From Patescibacteria group bacterium (lineage in GTDB: Bacteria > Patescibacteriota > Patescibacteriia > SCPX01): DNA of 52,638 nucleotides. The stretch is taken from positions 1 through 52,638 of the forward strand of contig SCPX01000059.1 in assembly GCA_004298615.1 (NCBI GenBank), read 5' to 3'. Within the stretch, counting starts at the first letter, position 1, and the number at the start of each line of letters is the position of its first letter. Under the pieces are notes generated by a model. The model was not told where the DNA came from, did not search any database, and worked only from the letters and a program-made list of their open reading frames with translations. Positions 28,941 to 37,590 of the stretch are shown here, piece after piece. Both the position numbers and the translations under genes were made by a program.

Positions 28941-29801
28941 TCATTTGTTTTTATCAACAACTATTATCACCTTTTTCCCATTATTGACATCTCCGCCGTT
29001 CCAATCGTGAATCGCGTTCATTAACGCTTTTTGATCATAAACATAATTGGCGCCATTGCGCGTGCCAGGATCATTGGTAATGAATTTTCCATCTTTGGTG
29101 TAGCCTTTCACTACCAGCATGTGGTACAAAGGTCCGGGATGCCGAAAATTCGGATTACCCAAAAGGCGTCCAGCGGCCGGTATGATGACTGGCCGTCCGG
29201 TAGCTAATTCTTGCTTGATCGCGTCAATTGATGCCGGTAAAACACGCACTTTTTTATACTTCCAATAATCTTTGATGAATCGCGCGGTCTCATCAGCCGT
29301 GGAATCTTTGTAAAATCCGTATTTTTTTGTTTGAAAATCAACCAATTTTTTAATTTCCATGTCGGCCGATTCTTTGGTGAATGTTTTTTTATTAAAAAAA
29401 TAATGAACCATCAGAGCCGACGCTTCCTCGCACGCTTCCCCGTACGGCAATTCCCAATTGGCGTGCGGCGCCTGGGGAGTAAACGGGACTTTTAAGTTTA
29501 TCTCGGCGGGCAGGGGTTTTTTTTGCGTTGCCGCGCCCAATACTTCTTGTTCGGAGTCTTTTGAAGAGTCATCCGCCGCGATTTCACTACTGATATTTTC
29601 TTCTCGGCTGATTACTTCTTCTAGGTTCTGTGTTTCATCTATAGCCGTTTCTTTTGGCAGGCCGGCTTGTTCCGTTATTTTTTTAAAATCGAGCAAATTG
29701 CGCAATTCTCCGCGAAAAACAAATCCGCCCGTTCCCAAAACAATTACTAAGAACAAAGCGGTTACGATTGATTTTTTGTAAATCCTGACAATTGGCGGCA
29801 T
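28941..29801 (-). CDS. Exported C39-like peptidase
   Basis: TM anchor; VPFTPQAPHANWELPYGEACEEASALM...YHMLVVKGYTKDGKFITNDPG. Confidence 0.85.
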   Translation of the reverse strand: MPPIVRIYKKSIVTALFLVIVLGTGGFVFRGELRNLLDFKKITEQAGLPKETAIDETQNLEEVISREENISSEIAADDSSKDSEQEVLGAATQKKPLPAEINLKVPFTPQAPHANWELPYGEACEEASALMVHYFFNKKTFTKESADMEIKKLVDFQTKKYGFYKDSTADETARFIKDYWKYKKVRVLPASIDAIKQELATGRPVIIPAAGRLLGNPNFRHPGPLYHMLVVKGYTKDGKFITNDPGTRNGANYVYDQKALMNAIHDWNGGDVNNGKKVIIVVDKNK

Positions 29802-29832
29802 AAATTACGCTATCAGTCAGCTAATCAGCGTA

Positions 29833-31389
29833 TCAAATTTTTTGCAATTTGTCAAGACTGGTGAATTCAGATTGTTGCAATTTTTTCTTTAATTCATTGA
29901 GCCTGGATTCGCGGCCGCGCGCCACTTTATTAAGCCGCTCTAATTCATCGCGTTCGGCTGAATATTCTATATTCATTTTCTCAAGCTCGGCAGTCCGCTC
30001 GCGCACCGAATGTTCAAGTTGTTTTGACCATTTTTTTGATTCCTCATAAAGCCGCGCGTTGGAATATGCCGCCGTGAATGACGCTAAAAGCTCTTCTATA
30101 ATTTTTATTGAATTTCGAGCGTATGCTTTGCGTCCTTTGCGATTGCCTAAAGCAATGGCGATAACCGCCTCATTGCGGACTTTGAGCAAGATCAGCAGGC
30201 TAGCTTTTATTTTCAGCATTATTTCTTTGAGCTTCGCGTTCTCCGGCGATCTCGGATTTAAAATATTGTAATCGTCAATCGCGATTATCTTTTTTTCATT
30301 TGAAATATTATTGAAAAAACCGGAATAAGGCAGGGACATGGAATATGCCGATCTGGCGCCGACGCGCACGGCCGTACTCAAACGAGGAGCCGGATCCGCC
30401 GTAATTTGGTAAAAATCAACGCTTTCAACGCCCAGGCAGTCAAAAAATATCTGTTCAATCCGGTCAAAAAGTTCGCTCTGATTACGCAAGGTAATCAATT
30501 CCCGCCGGAATCTTTTGAGCAAATCTTGCTGTTCAAAGACCTGCCGGCGCAAGAATCGGTCTATTTTTCTAAACGATAAAACAAATACAAGCCAAGCCAA
30601 AAAAAATAAAACTGAAAAGGCGAAGCCGGTAGAGCGGAAATCATCGTAAATTATGAGCGGCCGAAAAAGCGCCAAATTAAAATACAGAAAAACGAAGACT
30701 ATCGCCGTAGTCGCGATCCACGCTATTATTTTTTTAATAATATCGTTTACTTCGGATACCCTATTTCTTTTCAATGCGTATAATTGAAAAATTGAAAACA
30801 AAATTATCGCGGAGAAAAAAAGTATTGATTTGCTAACTTCATTGCCGGCCGGCTCGAAAAAATACAGCGCTGATCCGCTCAAGGCAATTAAATAAGCCAA
30901 TAATGCCGCTTTCAATTTTTCCAAAAATATTCCCGACTCCGCCATTGCGATATTGATTATCGTTTCAATAATCGCAACCGCGATAATCCCGGAATATGCA
31001 AACAATCCGCTTCGGTGGTTTAAAAAACCGGAAAAATGAAGTACCAAGGCCGCAAAAGACGCGATATATCCCGATATCAAAATTATTCGCCGATATTTTA
31101 TTTTATCGCCGTAAATAAAACAATAGATTGACGAGAGGAAAATTGCCGGAATGAACGCCGCCGCGATTACCGCCAGATTGACAGCGATATTTTGCAATTC
31201 CCGATCAGTGACCGCGATTGTAAAACTCAAAGACAAGGCAACAATCGCAAAAAGCGATTCCAAAACCGCAAATCTCCAAATCGCGGCGTTTTTATTCTCG
31301 CGCGAAAAAAGCCAAAAACTTAAAATACCGCAAAAAAGCGCGGTCAAGGCATAAGGAATTATAAGCGGGCTGTAAACGGCTTGAAACAT
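29833..31389 (-). CDS. Membrane sensor protein: 7TM + GAF-like + coiled coil, no kinase domain
   Basis: 518 aa resembling N-terminal input of CPR histidine kinases; ends in coiled coil without H-box or HATPase. Confidence 0.65.
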   Translation of the reverse strand: MFQAVYSPLIIPYALTALFCGILSFWLFSRENKNAAIWRFAVLESLFAIVALSLSFTIAVTDRELQNIAVNLAVIAAAFIPAIFLSSIYCFIYGDKIKYRRIILISGYIASFAALVLHFSGFLNHRSGLFAYSGIIAVAIIETIINIAMAESGIFLEKLKAALLAYLIALSGSALYFFEPAGNEVSKSILFFSAIILFSIFQLYALKRNRVSEVNDIIKKIIAWIATTAIVFVFLYFNLALFRPLIIYDDFRSTGFAFSVLFFLAWLVFVLSFRKIDRFLRRQVFEQQDLLKRFRRELITLRNQSELFDRIEQIFFDCLGVESVDFYQITADPAPRLSTAVRVGARSAYSMSLPYSGFFNNISNEKKIIAIDDYNILNPRSPENAKLKEIMLKIKASLLILLKVRNEAVIAIALGNRKGRKAYARNSIKIIEELLASFTAAYSNARLYEESKKWSKQLEHSVRERTAELEKMNIEYSAERDELERLNKVARGRESRLNELKKKLQQSEFTSLDKLQKI

Positions 31390-31404
31390 TTATATTCGCG
31401 TTAA

Positions 31405-33918
31405 CTATAAGCTTGGCCTCTCTTGCATAGTGGCCTCCGGACGGCTGGTTTCGGCCAATTTTGACCGTTCCAGAATTTCCGCGGAAACCTCCGCCCGATC
31501 GCGGCCGTATTTCAATCGGGAAAGCTGTTTTATGACGGAAGCGATCTCCTTGCTTCCTTTGGGCGGCGCGAATGTTGCCATATTGAAAGGCTTGGTCGGA
31601 GCATTGTCAATCAATATGCGGATATAGGCATTGTATTTATCAATATTCAAAAGGTCGTAAGCGGAAATTTCCGGAGCGAATTGTTTTTCCAAAAGCTCGG
31701 TATCGTCAACGCCCACGCGGAAAGCCGCAATCGTACCGACATTGCCGAAGATGGCGTCGCGCACTCTCGTATCATTATTCTGCGATAGCTGGCCGATGTA
31801 TTGATGCGCCATAATCAAATTCAGGCGGTATTTTCTCGCTTCGGCCAAAATTACCGAAATGCTGTCCGTAATGAAATTCTGGAATTCGTCAATGTATAGG
31901 AAAAAATCTTTTCTCTGTTCTTCCGGCATATCGGCTCTCGCCAGCGCCGCCATTTGCAATTTTGAAACAATGATCAATCCCAAAAGATTTGAATTCATTT
32001 CCCCCACTTTGCCTTTTGACAGATTTACCAAAAGAATTTTTTTAGCATCCATTATCTCGCGAAGATTGAAACCGGATTTGGGCTGGCCGATGATATTGCG
32101 CATCATTTCATTTTCCACGAATCGTCCGACTTTTGAAATCAAATACCCGAGCATTTCAGATTTGTGAAAATCCGATGTCTTGGCCATTTCCTTTTCCCAA
32201 AAAGCCCGCACCATCGGATCCGACACTTTCGTCAGCTTGTATTTTTGAAAAGCCGGATCAGTAAAAATGCGCGGCACTTCGGCAATCGTCCCCGGATACT
32301 CTTTATCCGACATAAGCGTGAGCATGGCATTTCGCATATTATGCTCAAACATCGGACCGATCATCGCCGGATCGCTCACCAGCTTGTAGAATATTGAGAT
32401 CATTTCTTGAGACGCGAAATCCATTTCATTGGGAGTATTCGCTTCCAGCATATTGAGCCCCACCGGCCTCTCCAGATCGGACGGATCAAAATAAACCACA
32501 TCCTCGGCTCTCTCTTTGGGGATATTTTCTATAATATCGTCCACCAGACTGCCGTGCGGATCAATTACCGCGACACCATGCCCGTTTCTTATGTCCTGAA
32601 TCGCCATATTGGACAAGAGCACTGATTTCCCGGTACCGGTAGAACCGATGATATACATATGGCGCTGGCGATCCTTTGGTTTGAGGCGAATCACCGAATC
32701 ATCGCCCCGATAGCTGTTTTTTCCGAGCATAATCCCTTCCTGCGGCAAATTGGGCGGCGCCGAAAATTTCTTAGCCAAAAGCCAATTGATATTCGGCGTT
32801 TCAATGGCGTAATGAGGCAGATGAAATATGGATGATAATTCTTCGGTATTCAGAATAAAAGATCGGCGGCGATTGAAAATCCTGTATATAAAATCTCTGA
32901 TCAGCCAATCTTGCCTTCTTTTCTTCTGGCCAAAGCCATTGCCGTATTCGTATTGGGAAAACGGCGCGAAGCTATCCACAATCGTGGCCAGCGCTTCTTT
33001 TGTTTTTTCAATCGTATCGCACGATGCGATGACTCTTATATTGACCTCCATGCCCGCCTTGCTGTTTTTTTCTTCAATCACTTTGACTACTTCCTGTTCC
33101 ATCGGCGTAAGCACATATGTTTTTTCGGCTTGATTTAATTTATCGTCATTTTTCTTGGTCTGTCCGGGAGGAAAGAATATATTTAAAATCTGCACGATGA
33201 AATTTCCGGACGCGAGCCTGAGCGCATCTTGCAATTTTTTCCCCTGATGCATTTGTTGAGCGACGCGCTTGCTCAAATTATGCCAGCCCGGAGGAGCAGT
33301 ACGCACCAAAATTTGAATGGCCGCGCCATTGGGCTCTTCCAATTTGCTAAGGGCTTGGGTGAGGGCGGAGAGCGGATCGCCGTCCAATTTCCGATAAGTC
33401 AGGATCGGAAATATCTGGGGCTTGCTCAAAATCAATTCCGTGCCCAGCACGATTCCGGACGGCGTGAAAATATTATAATCTCCCGCCTCTTCAATGAGAG
33501 CGTGCGGATATTGGGCGTGCAAATGCCTTTCAATGAAATCATTAAGCTTCGGCGGGACCGCCACATAAAAAGATATTTGATTTTTATCCGCCACCAATTC
33601 AAAAGAAATATCGTCTCCCCGGCCGGAAAAAAATGTTTTAATGCCCCGTTCGGGCCAGAGTCCGCCTATTTGCGCGAAAACATTTTCCATTTTCGCAATC
33701 TCGCTTGCCAATTCTTCTTTGGTCATAGCGCCCCTGGTCGATTGATCGGTCGCTGTCCAGCGCGGCAAAGATACGAGAAAAACTTTTTTCTTCAGTCCCT
33801 TGTCGTGCCGAGTGGCCAAATGAAAATAAAAGCGCAAACCGTAAATCAATATTGCGATCAAAATCGGGGTCAAAATTATTGCCGCCGCCATTGGAAAATT
33901 ATCGGAGAATGAAATCAT
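31405..33918 (-). CDS. TraG/VirB4/HerA-type ATPase (type IV secretion/conjugation-like)
   Basis: GSTGTGKSVLLSNMAIQDIRNGHGVAVIDPHGSLVDDI; YIDEFQNFITDSI; N-terminal TM. Confidence 0.88.
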   Translation of the reverse strand: MISFSDNFPMAAAIILTPILIAILIYGLRFYFHLATRHDKGLKKKVFLVSLPRWTATDQSTRGAMTKEELASEIAKMENVFAQIGGLWPERGIKTFFSGRGDDISFELVADKNQISFYVAVPPKLNDFIERHLHAQYPHALIEEAGDYNIFTPSGIVLGTELILSKPQIFPILTYRKLDGDPLSALTQALSKLEEPNGAAIQILVRTAPPGWHNLSKRVAQQMHQGKKLQDALRLASGNFIVQILNIFFPPGQTKKNDDKLNQAEKTYVLTPMEQEVVKVIEEKNSKAGMEVNIRVIASCDTIEKTKEALATIVDSFAPFSQYEYGNGFGQKKRRQDWLIRDFIYRIFNRRRSFILNTEELSSIFHLPHYAIETPNINWLLAKKFSAPPNLPQEGIMLGKNSYRGDDSVIRLKPKDRQRHMYIIGSTGTGKSVLLSNMAIQDIRNGHGVAVIDPHGSLVDDIIENIPKERAEDVVYFDPSDLERPVGLNMLEANTPNEMDFASQEMISIFYKLVSDPAMIGPMFEHNMRNAMLTLMSDKEYPGTIAEVPRIFTDPAFQKYKLTKVSDPMVRAFWEKEMAKTSDFHKSEMLGYLISKVGRFVENEMMRNIIGQPKSGFNLREIMDAKKILLVNLSKGKVGEMNSNLLGLIIVSKLQMAALARADMPEEQRKDFFLYIDEFQNFITDSISVILAEARKYRLNLIMAHQYIGQLSQNNDTRVRDAIFGNVGTIAAFRVGVDDTELLEKQFAPEISAYDLLNIDKYNAYIRILIDNAPTKPFNMATFAPPKGSKEIASVIKQLSRLKYGRDRAEVSAEILERSKLAETSRPEATMQERPSL

Positions 33919-34424
33919 TGTTTTTGGAATTTAGACAATTGAATAGCCATTATTTTATCGGCTTTGATCTTAGCCTCCTGCTCAAGAAAGAATTTATTGA
34001 TTCCGGGAATTATCAATAGCCACTTTTTCAGCAAATCAATCAGTTTTTTTGTCGTGGCCTTGAGCGAATGCATCAGATTATTTATTTCGCCGGCGGTTTT
34101 TTCCCCTTCAGAATTGAATTTAAGCTTTAATTCATCCGGCATATTTTGATAAATTTCGCGTAAATTCTCCTCCATTATGGATTCAATTTCCAGAAGAAGC
34201 GGACTTTTATGAACTGGCGAAACAGCCGGCGCCGCTTGAGGCAAAGCTTCGGTGGCGGAAATTGACGGTGCGGCTTCAGTAGTTTGAGAAATGCTTTCAG
34301 ATTCTCCGGCCTTGCCGATTTCCGCAGTTTCCGTTGATTCTGGAGCATGAAAAATATCTTCCACTTCTGGAAATTTAAGCCGTTCCTTATCGGTTGATTG
34401 AAGCTTTTTAATATCGGATGGCAT
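33915..34424 (-). CDS. Hypothetical protein, coupled to the ATPase gene
   Basis: 169 aa; 4-nt overlap with downstream ATPase ORF. Confidence 0.7.
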   Translation of the reverse strand: MPSDIKKLQSTDKERLKFPEVEDIFHAPESTETAEIGKAGESESISQTTEAAPSISATEALPQAAPAVSPVHKSPLLLEIESIMEENLREIYQNMPDELKLKFNSEGEKTAGEINNLMHSLKATTKKLIDLLKKWLLIIPGINKFFLEQEAKIKADKIMAIQLSKFQKQ

Positions 34425-34517
34425 AGTTATTGAATTTCAAATACATTATAACATATTTGACAGTATTGTAAAAATGTGCTATACTGATATATTAAATTAC
34501 AAAATAAAAACAAAAAT

Positions 34518-34904
34518 ATGAAAAAGAAAATTGAAAAATATATTGAAAAATACGATAAGAAAATCTCGGCCGCCGCAATAATAACGGTCCCGATTTTTTT
34601 CTTGGAAACATACATCGCGCTTCCTAATTATTTATACATCGCCTTTGAAGTGTTTTCGTGGACGGTATGGGTTGTTTTGATAGTTGAATTGGCGCTGAAG
34701 TGGTACGCGATCAACGGCCTTACTACCAAACAATTTTTAAAAGAAAACGCGCTTGACTTAATCATCTTGATAATGCCCTTAATCAGAACACTGGAATTTA
34801 TGAAAGTGCTCAAGCTGTCAAAACTTGTTCAGCATCTGGAAAGCGTCATAACAATGAAAGATGCCAAAAAAATTATCAGTCTGCGGAGATTATTCGGCGC
34901 TTAA
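34518..34904 (+). CDS. Small membrane protein resembling part of an ion-channel voltage-sensor domain
   Basis: LPNYLYIAFEVFSWTVWVVLIVELALKWYA...NALDLIILIMPLIRTLEFMKVLKLSKLV; ends before any pore domain. Confidence 0.5.
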   Translation: MKKKIEKYIEKYDKKISAAAIITVPIFFLETYIALPNYLYIAFEVFSWTVWVVLIVELALKWYAINGLTTKQFLKENALDLIILIMPLIRTLEFMKVLKLSKLVQHLESVITMKDAKKIISLRRLFGA

Positions 34905-34924
34905 TTCGCTAATAATTAAATCCC

Positions 34925-34950
34925 AAATCCCCTCTTTCCGGAGGGGATTT
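34925..34950 (+). terminator. Rho-independent terminator
   Basis: AAATCCCCTC-TTTCCG-GAGGGGATTT followed by T's. Confidence 0.85.
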
Positions 34951-34982
34951 TTTAATTATTATCCAGGGTAAGCTGCAAAATT

Positions 34983-35384
34983 TTAATGCCTGGAGTTATC
35001 CAGATGGAATTTTATCTTTTCAATCAAATCGCTCGGCGTATAGTGAATTTTGACAAAATAATCGGCGGCTCCGAGAGCGAGTCCCTTTTCCACTTCATCT
35101 CGTTGGCCGAGATTTGACAATATAATTATCGGAATATTCTTCGTCCGCTCGTCTTGTTTCAATAGCTTGATCGCATCAAATCCGTCCATTACGGGCATGA
35201 TAAGATCCATCATTATCAAATCGGGCTTTACTTTGATGACCGCGCCAACCGGATCCGAGGTGGGACTTTCATAAACTGCAACTTCATAACCTTCAATCTT
35301 TAGTTTTGTTCCATACAAACCGGAATGAGACGCATCATCTTCAAAGTACATTATTTTATATTTTCTATTTTGCGAATCAGCCAT
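34983..35384 (-). CDS. Single-domain response regulator
   Basis: MYFEDDAS...DLIMMDLIMPVMDGFDAIKLL...ILSNLGQRDEVEKGLALGAADYFVK. Confidence 0.88.
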   Translation of the reverse strand: MADSQNRKYKIMYFEDDASHSGLYGTKLKIEGYEVAVYESPTSDPVGAVIKVKPDLIMMDLIMPVMDGFDAIKLLKQDERTKNIPIIILSNLGQRDEVEKGLALGAADYFVKIHYTPSDLIEKIKFHLDNSRH

Positions 35385-35420
35385 AATTGATATTAATGAA
35401 TAATGTAAACGGAGCGCTTG

Positions 35421-35446
35421 TCCGCCGAAGTTTTAACGAAGGCGGA
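35421..35446. repeat. REP-like palindrome
   Basis: TCCGCC-GAAGTTTTAACGAA-GGCGGA. Confidence 0.5.
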
Positions 35447-35485
35447 AATTAGAGAAATGATAAAACTTTCAAGATAATTGGAATA

Positions 35486-35575
35486 TGCTGTTTTAGAAGC
35501 GATCGTTGGAATGACCACACTTTTTGGATTTCAATTTAAGGTGTCGTTATAGCAACGATCGTTGGAATAACAGCA
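35486..35575. repeat. Flanking palindrome copy A of Cas2/PaaX-like unit
   Basis: 38 bp arms (35486-35523, 35538-35575) around a 14 nt loop; shares CACACTTTTTGG, GTGTCGTTATAGCAACGATCGT and AACAGCACTTTT with copy B. Confidence 0.9.
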
Positions 35576-35600
35576 CTTTTTTCAGATTGCAATAGATGGG

Positions 35601-36194
35601 TTATCGCAAACGAAAATGATGTTTTAAATCCAAATCAATATCCGTCTCTTTTGCGAGAATAAATCTTATATATGGCCGGAGCCCAAAAACCTCCGCAATA
35701 AAATCAATTTCATCTTTGCAGGCATACGGATAAATAAAAACGCTCTTTTGCATAGAGTAAAATCCCAAATGTTTTAATTTTGCCGCAAGAGCGTTGCGTC
35801 CCCGCTTGAGATCCTCCGGTATGTCAAAAATAACCATTCGCCACGCTCTATCCCAATAATTAGGCTTCTTAATCCTCATCGTCTTTAGATTATACTCAAG
35901 CGCCTTGCGTTTCCCATTTTCAGACAGAATCATAATACCGGTCCCATCGCTTTTTTCTTTATAACTAATCATTTTGGATTGATAAAGTTTTCGTATCGCG
36001 CTATGGAGTGAGCGCCTGTTTATTTCTTCCCACTCCTTTGCCATCCCGCGCATGATGCGAAAATGTTTATTCGGATAACTTGTTAGTCCCAGCGCCAATC
36101 CGCCTATTAAAAGTAAGAGAACCTTCTGCATTATTGGTCCGATTTTCGTGCGCGCCGGAAGCGCAGAATGATTATTTTCTTTATTATTCTTCAT
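35601..36194 (-). CDS. HTH + Cas2/PaaX-C-like protein
   Basis: WRMVIFDIPEDLKRGRNALAAKLKHLGFYSMQKSVFIYPYACKDEIDFI: Cas2-type core preceded by winged-helix-like N-terminus; start trimmed because ORF residues 1-25 translate copy B. Confidence 0.8.
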   Translation of the reverse strand: MKNNKENNHSALPARTKIGPIMQKVLLLLIGGLALGLTSYPNKHFRIMRGMAKEWEEINRRSLHSAIRKLYQSKMISYKEKSDGTGIMILSENGKRKALEYNLKTMRIKKPNYWDRAWRMVIFDIPEDLKRGRNALAAKLKHLGFYSMQKSVFIYPYACKDEIDFIAEVFGLRPYIRFILAKETDIDLDLKHHFRLR

Positions 36195-36216
36195 ATATCC
36201 AATCTTACCACATAAC

Positions 36217-36305
36217 TGCTGTTTTAGCAACGATCGTTTGAATACCCACACTTTTTGGTTAAGTGCCAAAGTGTCGTTATAGCAACGATCGTCGGATAAA
36301 CAGCA
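36217..36305. repeat. Flanking palindrome copy B of Cas2/PaaX-like unit
   Basis: 38 bp arms (36217-36254, 36268-36305), 29/38 matching, 13 nt loop; ACGATCGT core in each arm. Confidence 0.9.
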
Positions 36306-36340
36306 CTTTTATACTTTTTTAACTCGCATATTCGCGCGAA

Positions 36341-36811
36341 TTAGAGATTGAATAATGCCTGCTTGATTGCGGACGCAAGTTTTTCCGGCTCGTCGGTGCC
36401 GATGCGATAGATTTTTCCGTTTTTCATAGTGAGTTCAATCGCGTCAAAACCGGAAACATTAAAAATCCACATCTTCGGCCAGAACCACAATCGGATACCC
36501 CAGCCGTAATACCACTGATTTTTTACTTTCTTGACCGCCGCGATTTCGCTTATCGGTAACTTTTTGCGGAAAACGCCCCAACCAAAACGAATTTTCAAAA
36601 ATTGTTTGTCAATAAAGACGGTGAGCGTCGAAAACGACGCAAGAATAAACAGAATAAGTGCCATTATGGCGGTAATGGCAAAATTGGTGCCGGAGTAGTT
36701 CGAAGGAGGTTCAGCCCTGGCCGTAATCTGAATCCACGCAAAAAACACCAGCACGACAAGCGTGATAAGCAGCATCAGGTAACCAATTTGAGTGTGTTTG
36801 TAGTGTTCCAT
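36341..36811 (-). CDS. Membrane protein with PH-like domain
   Basis: Two TM segments followed by IDKQFLKIRFGWGVFRKKLPISEIAAVK... bPH-like pattern. Confidence 0.6.
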   Translation of the reverse strand: MEHYKHTQIGYLMLLITLVVLVFFAWIQITARAEPPSNYSGTNFAITAIMALILFILASFSTLTVFIDKQFLKIRFGWGVFRKKLPISEIAAVKKVKNQWYYGWGIRLWFWPKMWIFNVSGFDAIELTMKNGKIYRIGTDEPEKLASAIKQALFNL

Positions 36812-36844
36812 GTTATTAATTCAACTTTCTATGTTCATATAATT

Positions 36845-36887
36845 TCCCCGCCTACGCCGAGGCTTCAGCGGGCAGGTCGGACGGGGA
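36845..36887. repeat. REP-like GC-rich imperfect palindrome
   Basis: TCCCCGCCTACGCCGAGGCTTCAGCGGGCAGGTCGGACGGGGA. Confidence 0.4.
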
Positions 36888-37041
36888 GATGTCGCCAAGT
36901 ATCTCGTGCGGAAAGCCTGCCCCGTAATCGGCTTTGCCGTACTATCGGGGATTTGATTTTCATAAAAATATTTTACCCGCCCTCGCTTTCCGCCGCCGCC
37001 GAATTTAATATTTTGCTTTGCAAAATACGCCGCCTTTTTTT

Positions 37042-37581
37042 CTATTTATATTTTAATACCACAGACCCAATTCTTTTATTAATAAATATTGCATATTTAT
37101 AACGACTACTATTTTCACATTCTACCGCAATTTTTATAGGAATATTTATATCAAATTCTATCTCAGAAGTATTAACTTCTTTTAAGAAATGTTTGCAAAA
37201 TGAATCCCAATTTAACAAAGGATTGACTGATATATTTTTATCATTAACAAGTCTCCCAATGTCAGCTTTTAATTTTTTGAAATTAAATATATCATCTACA
37301 TATTTTTTAATATTGCTAAGAATTTGTTTGTTCGATTTACCTAAAATTAAATTGGGTGATTATAAAGATGATAAAAATTCAAGTGATGATTTTCTATCTA
37401 ATTTGGGGTGAACTATCCAGTTACAGTATACATACAGCGTTTCGTATTTTGAAGTTAGATTTTCATTGTCAATAATCTTGCGGGCAGTAATCAGAAAATA
37501 TACAACCTCTTGTCCGCTATTAAATAGCGAATTATTTGGTATATTTGTTCTTAAATTATCCAACAATACTTGTTTATCCAT
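37042..37581 (-). pseudogene. 179-codon ORF interrupted by one in-frame TAA (37360-37362); R-M operon partner
   Basis: MDKQVLLDNLRTNIPNN...SSLEFLSSL-*-SPNLILGKSNKQILSNIKKYVDDIF...RIGSVVLKYK*; same frame on both sides. Confidence 0.7.
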
Positions 37582-37590
37582 AAATAGATT

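Noticed and set aside
35486-36305. CRISPR array interpretation of the repeats near the Cas2-like gene
   Set aside because: Only two palindromic elements, no regularly spaced repeats with unique spacers, no cas1 or effector in the window.
35470-36330. Target-site duplication at the ends of the Cas2-like unit
   Set aside because: Compared flanks (…TTGGAATA and CTTTTATAC…) and saw no convincing duplicated target; insertion boundaries stay uncertain.
36330-36341. ATTCGCGCGAAT perfect 12 bp palindrome next to copy B
   Set aside because: Located at the stop of the 36341-36811 gene, short and without a matching partner; may be chance.
37193-37411. Plus-strand 72 aa ORF
   Set aside because: Antisense to the interrupted 179-codon gene, whose frame is coherent on both sides of the TAA; low-complexity.
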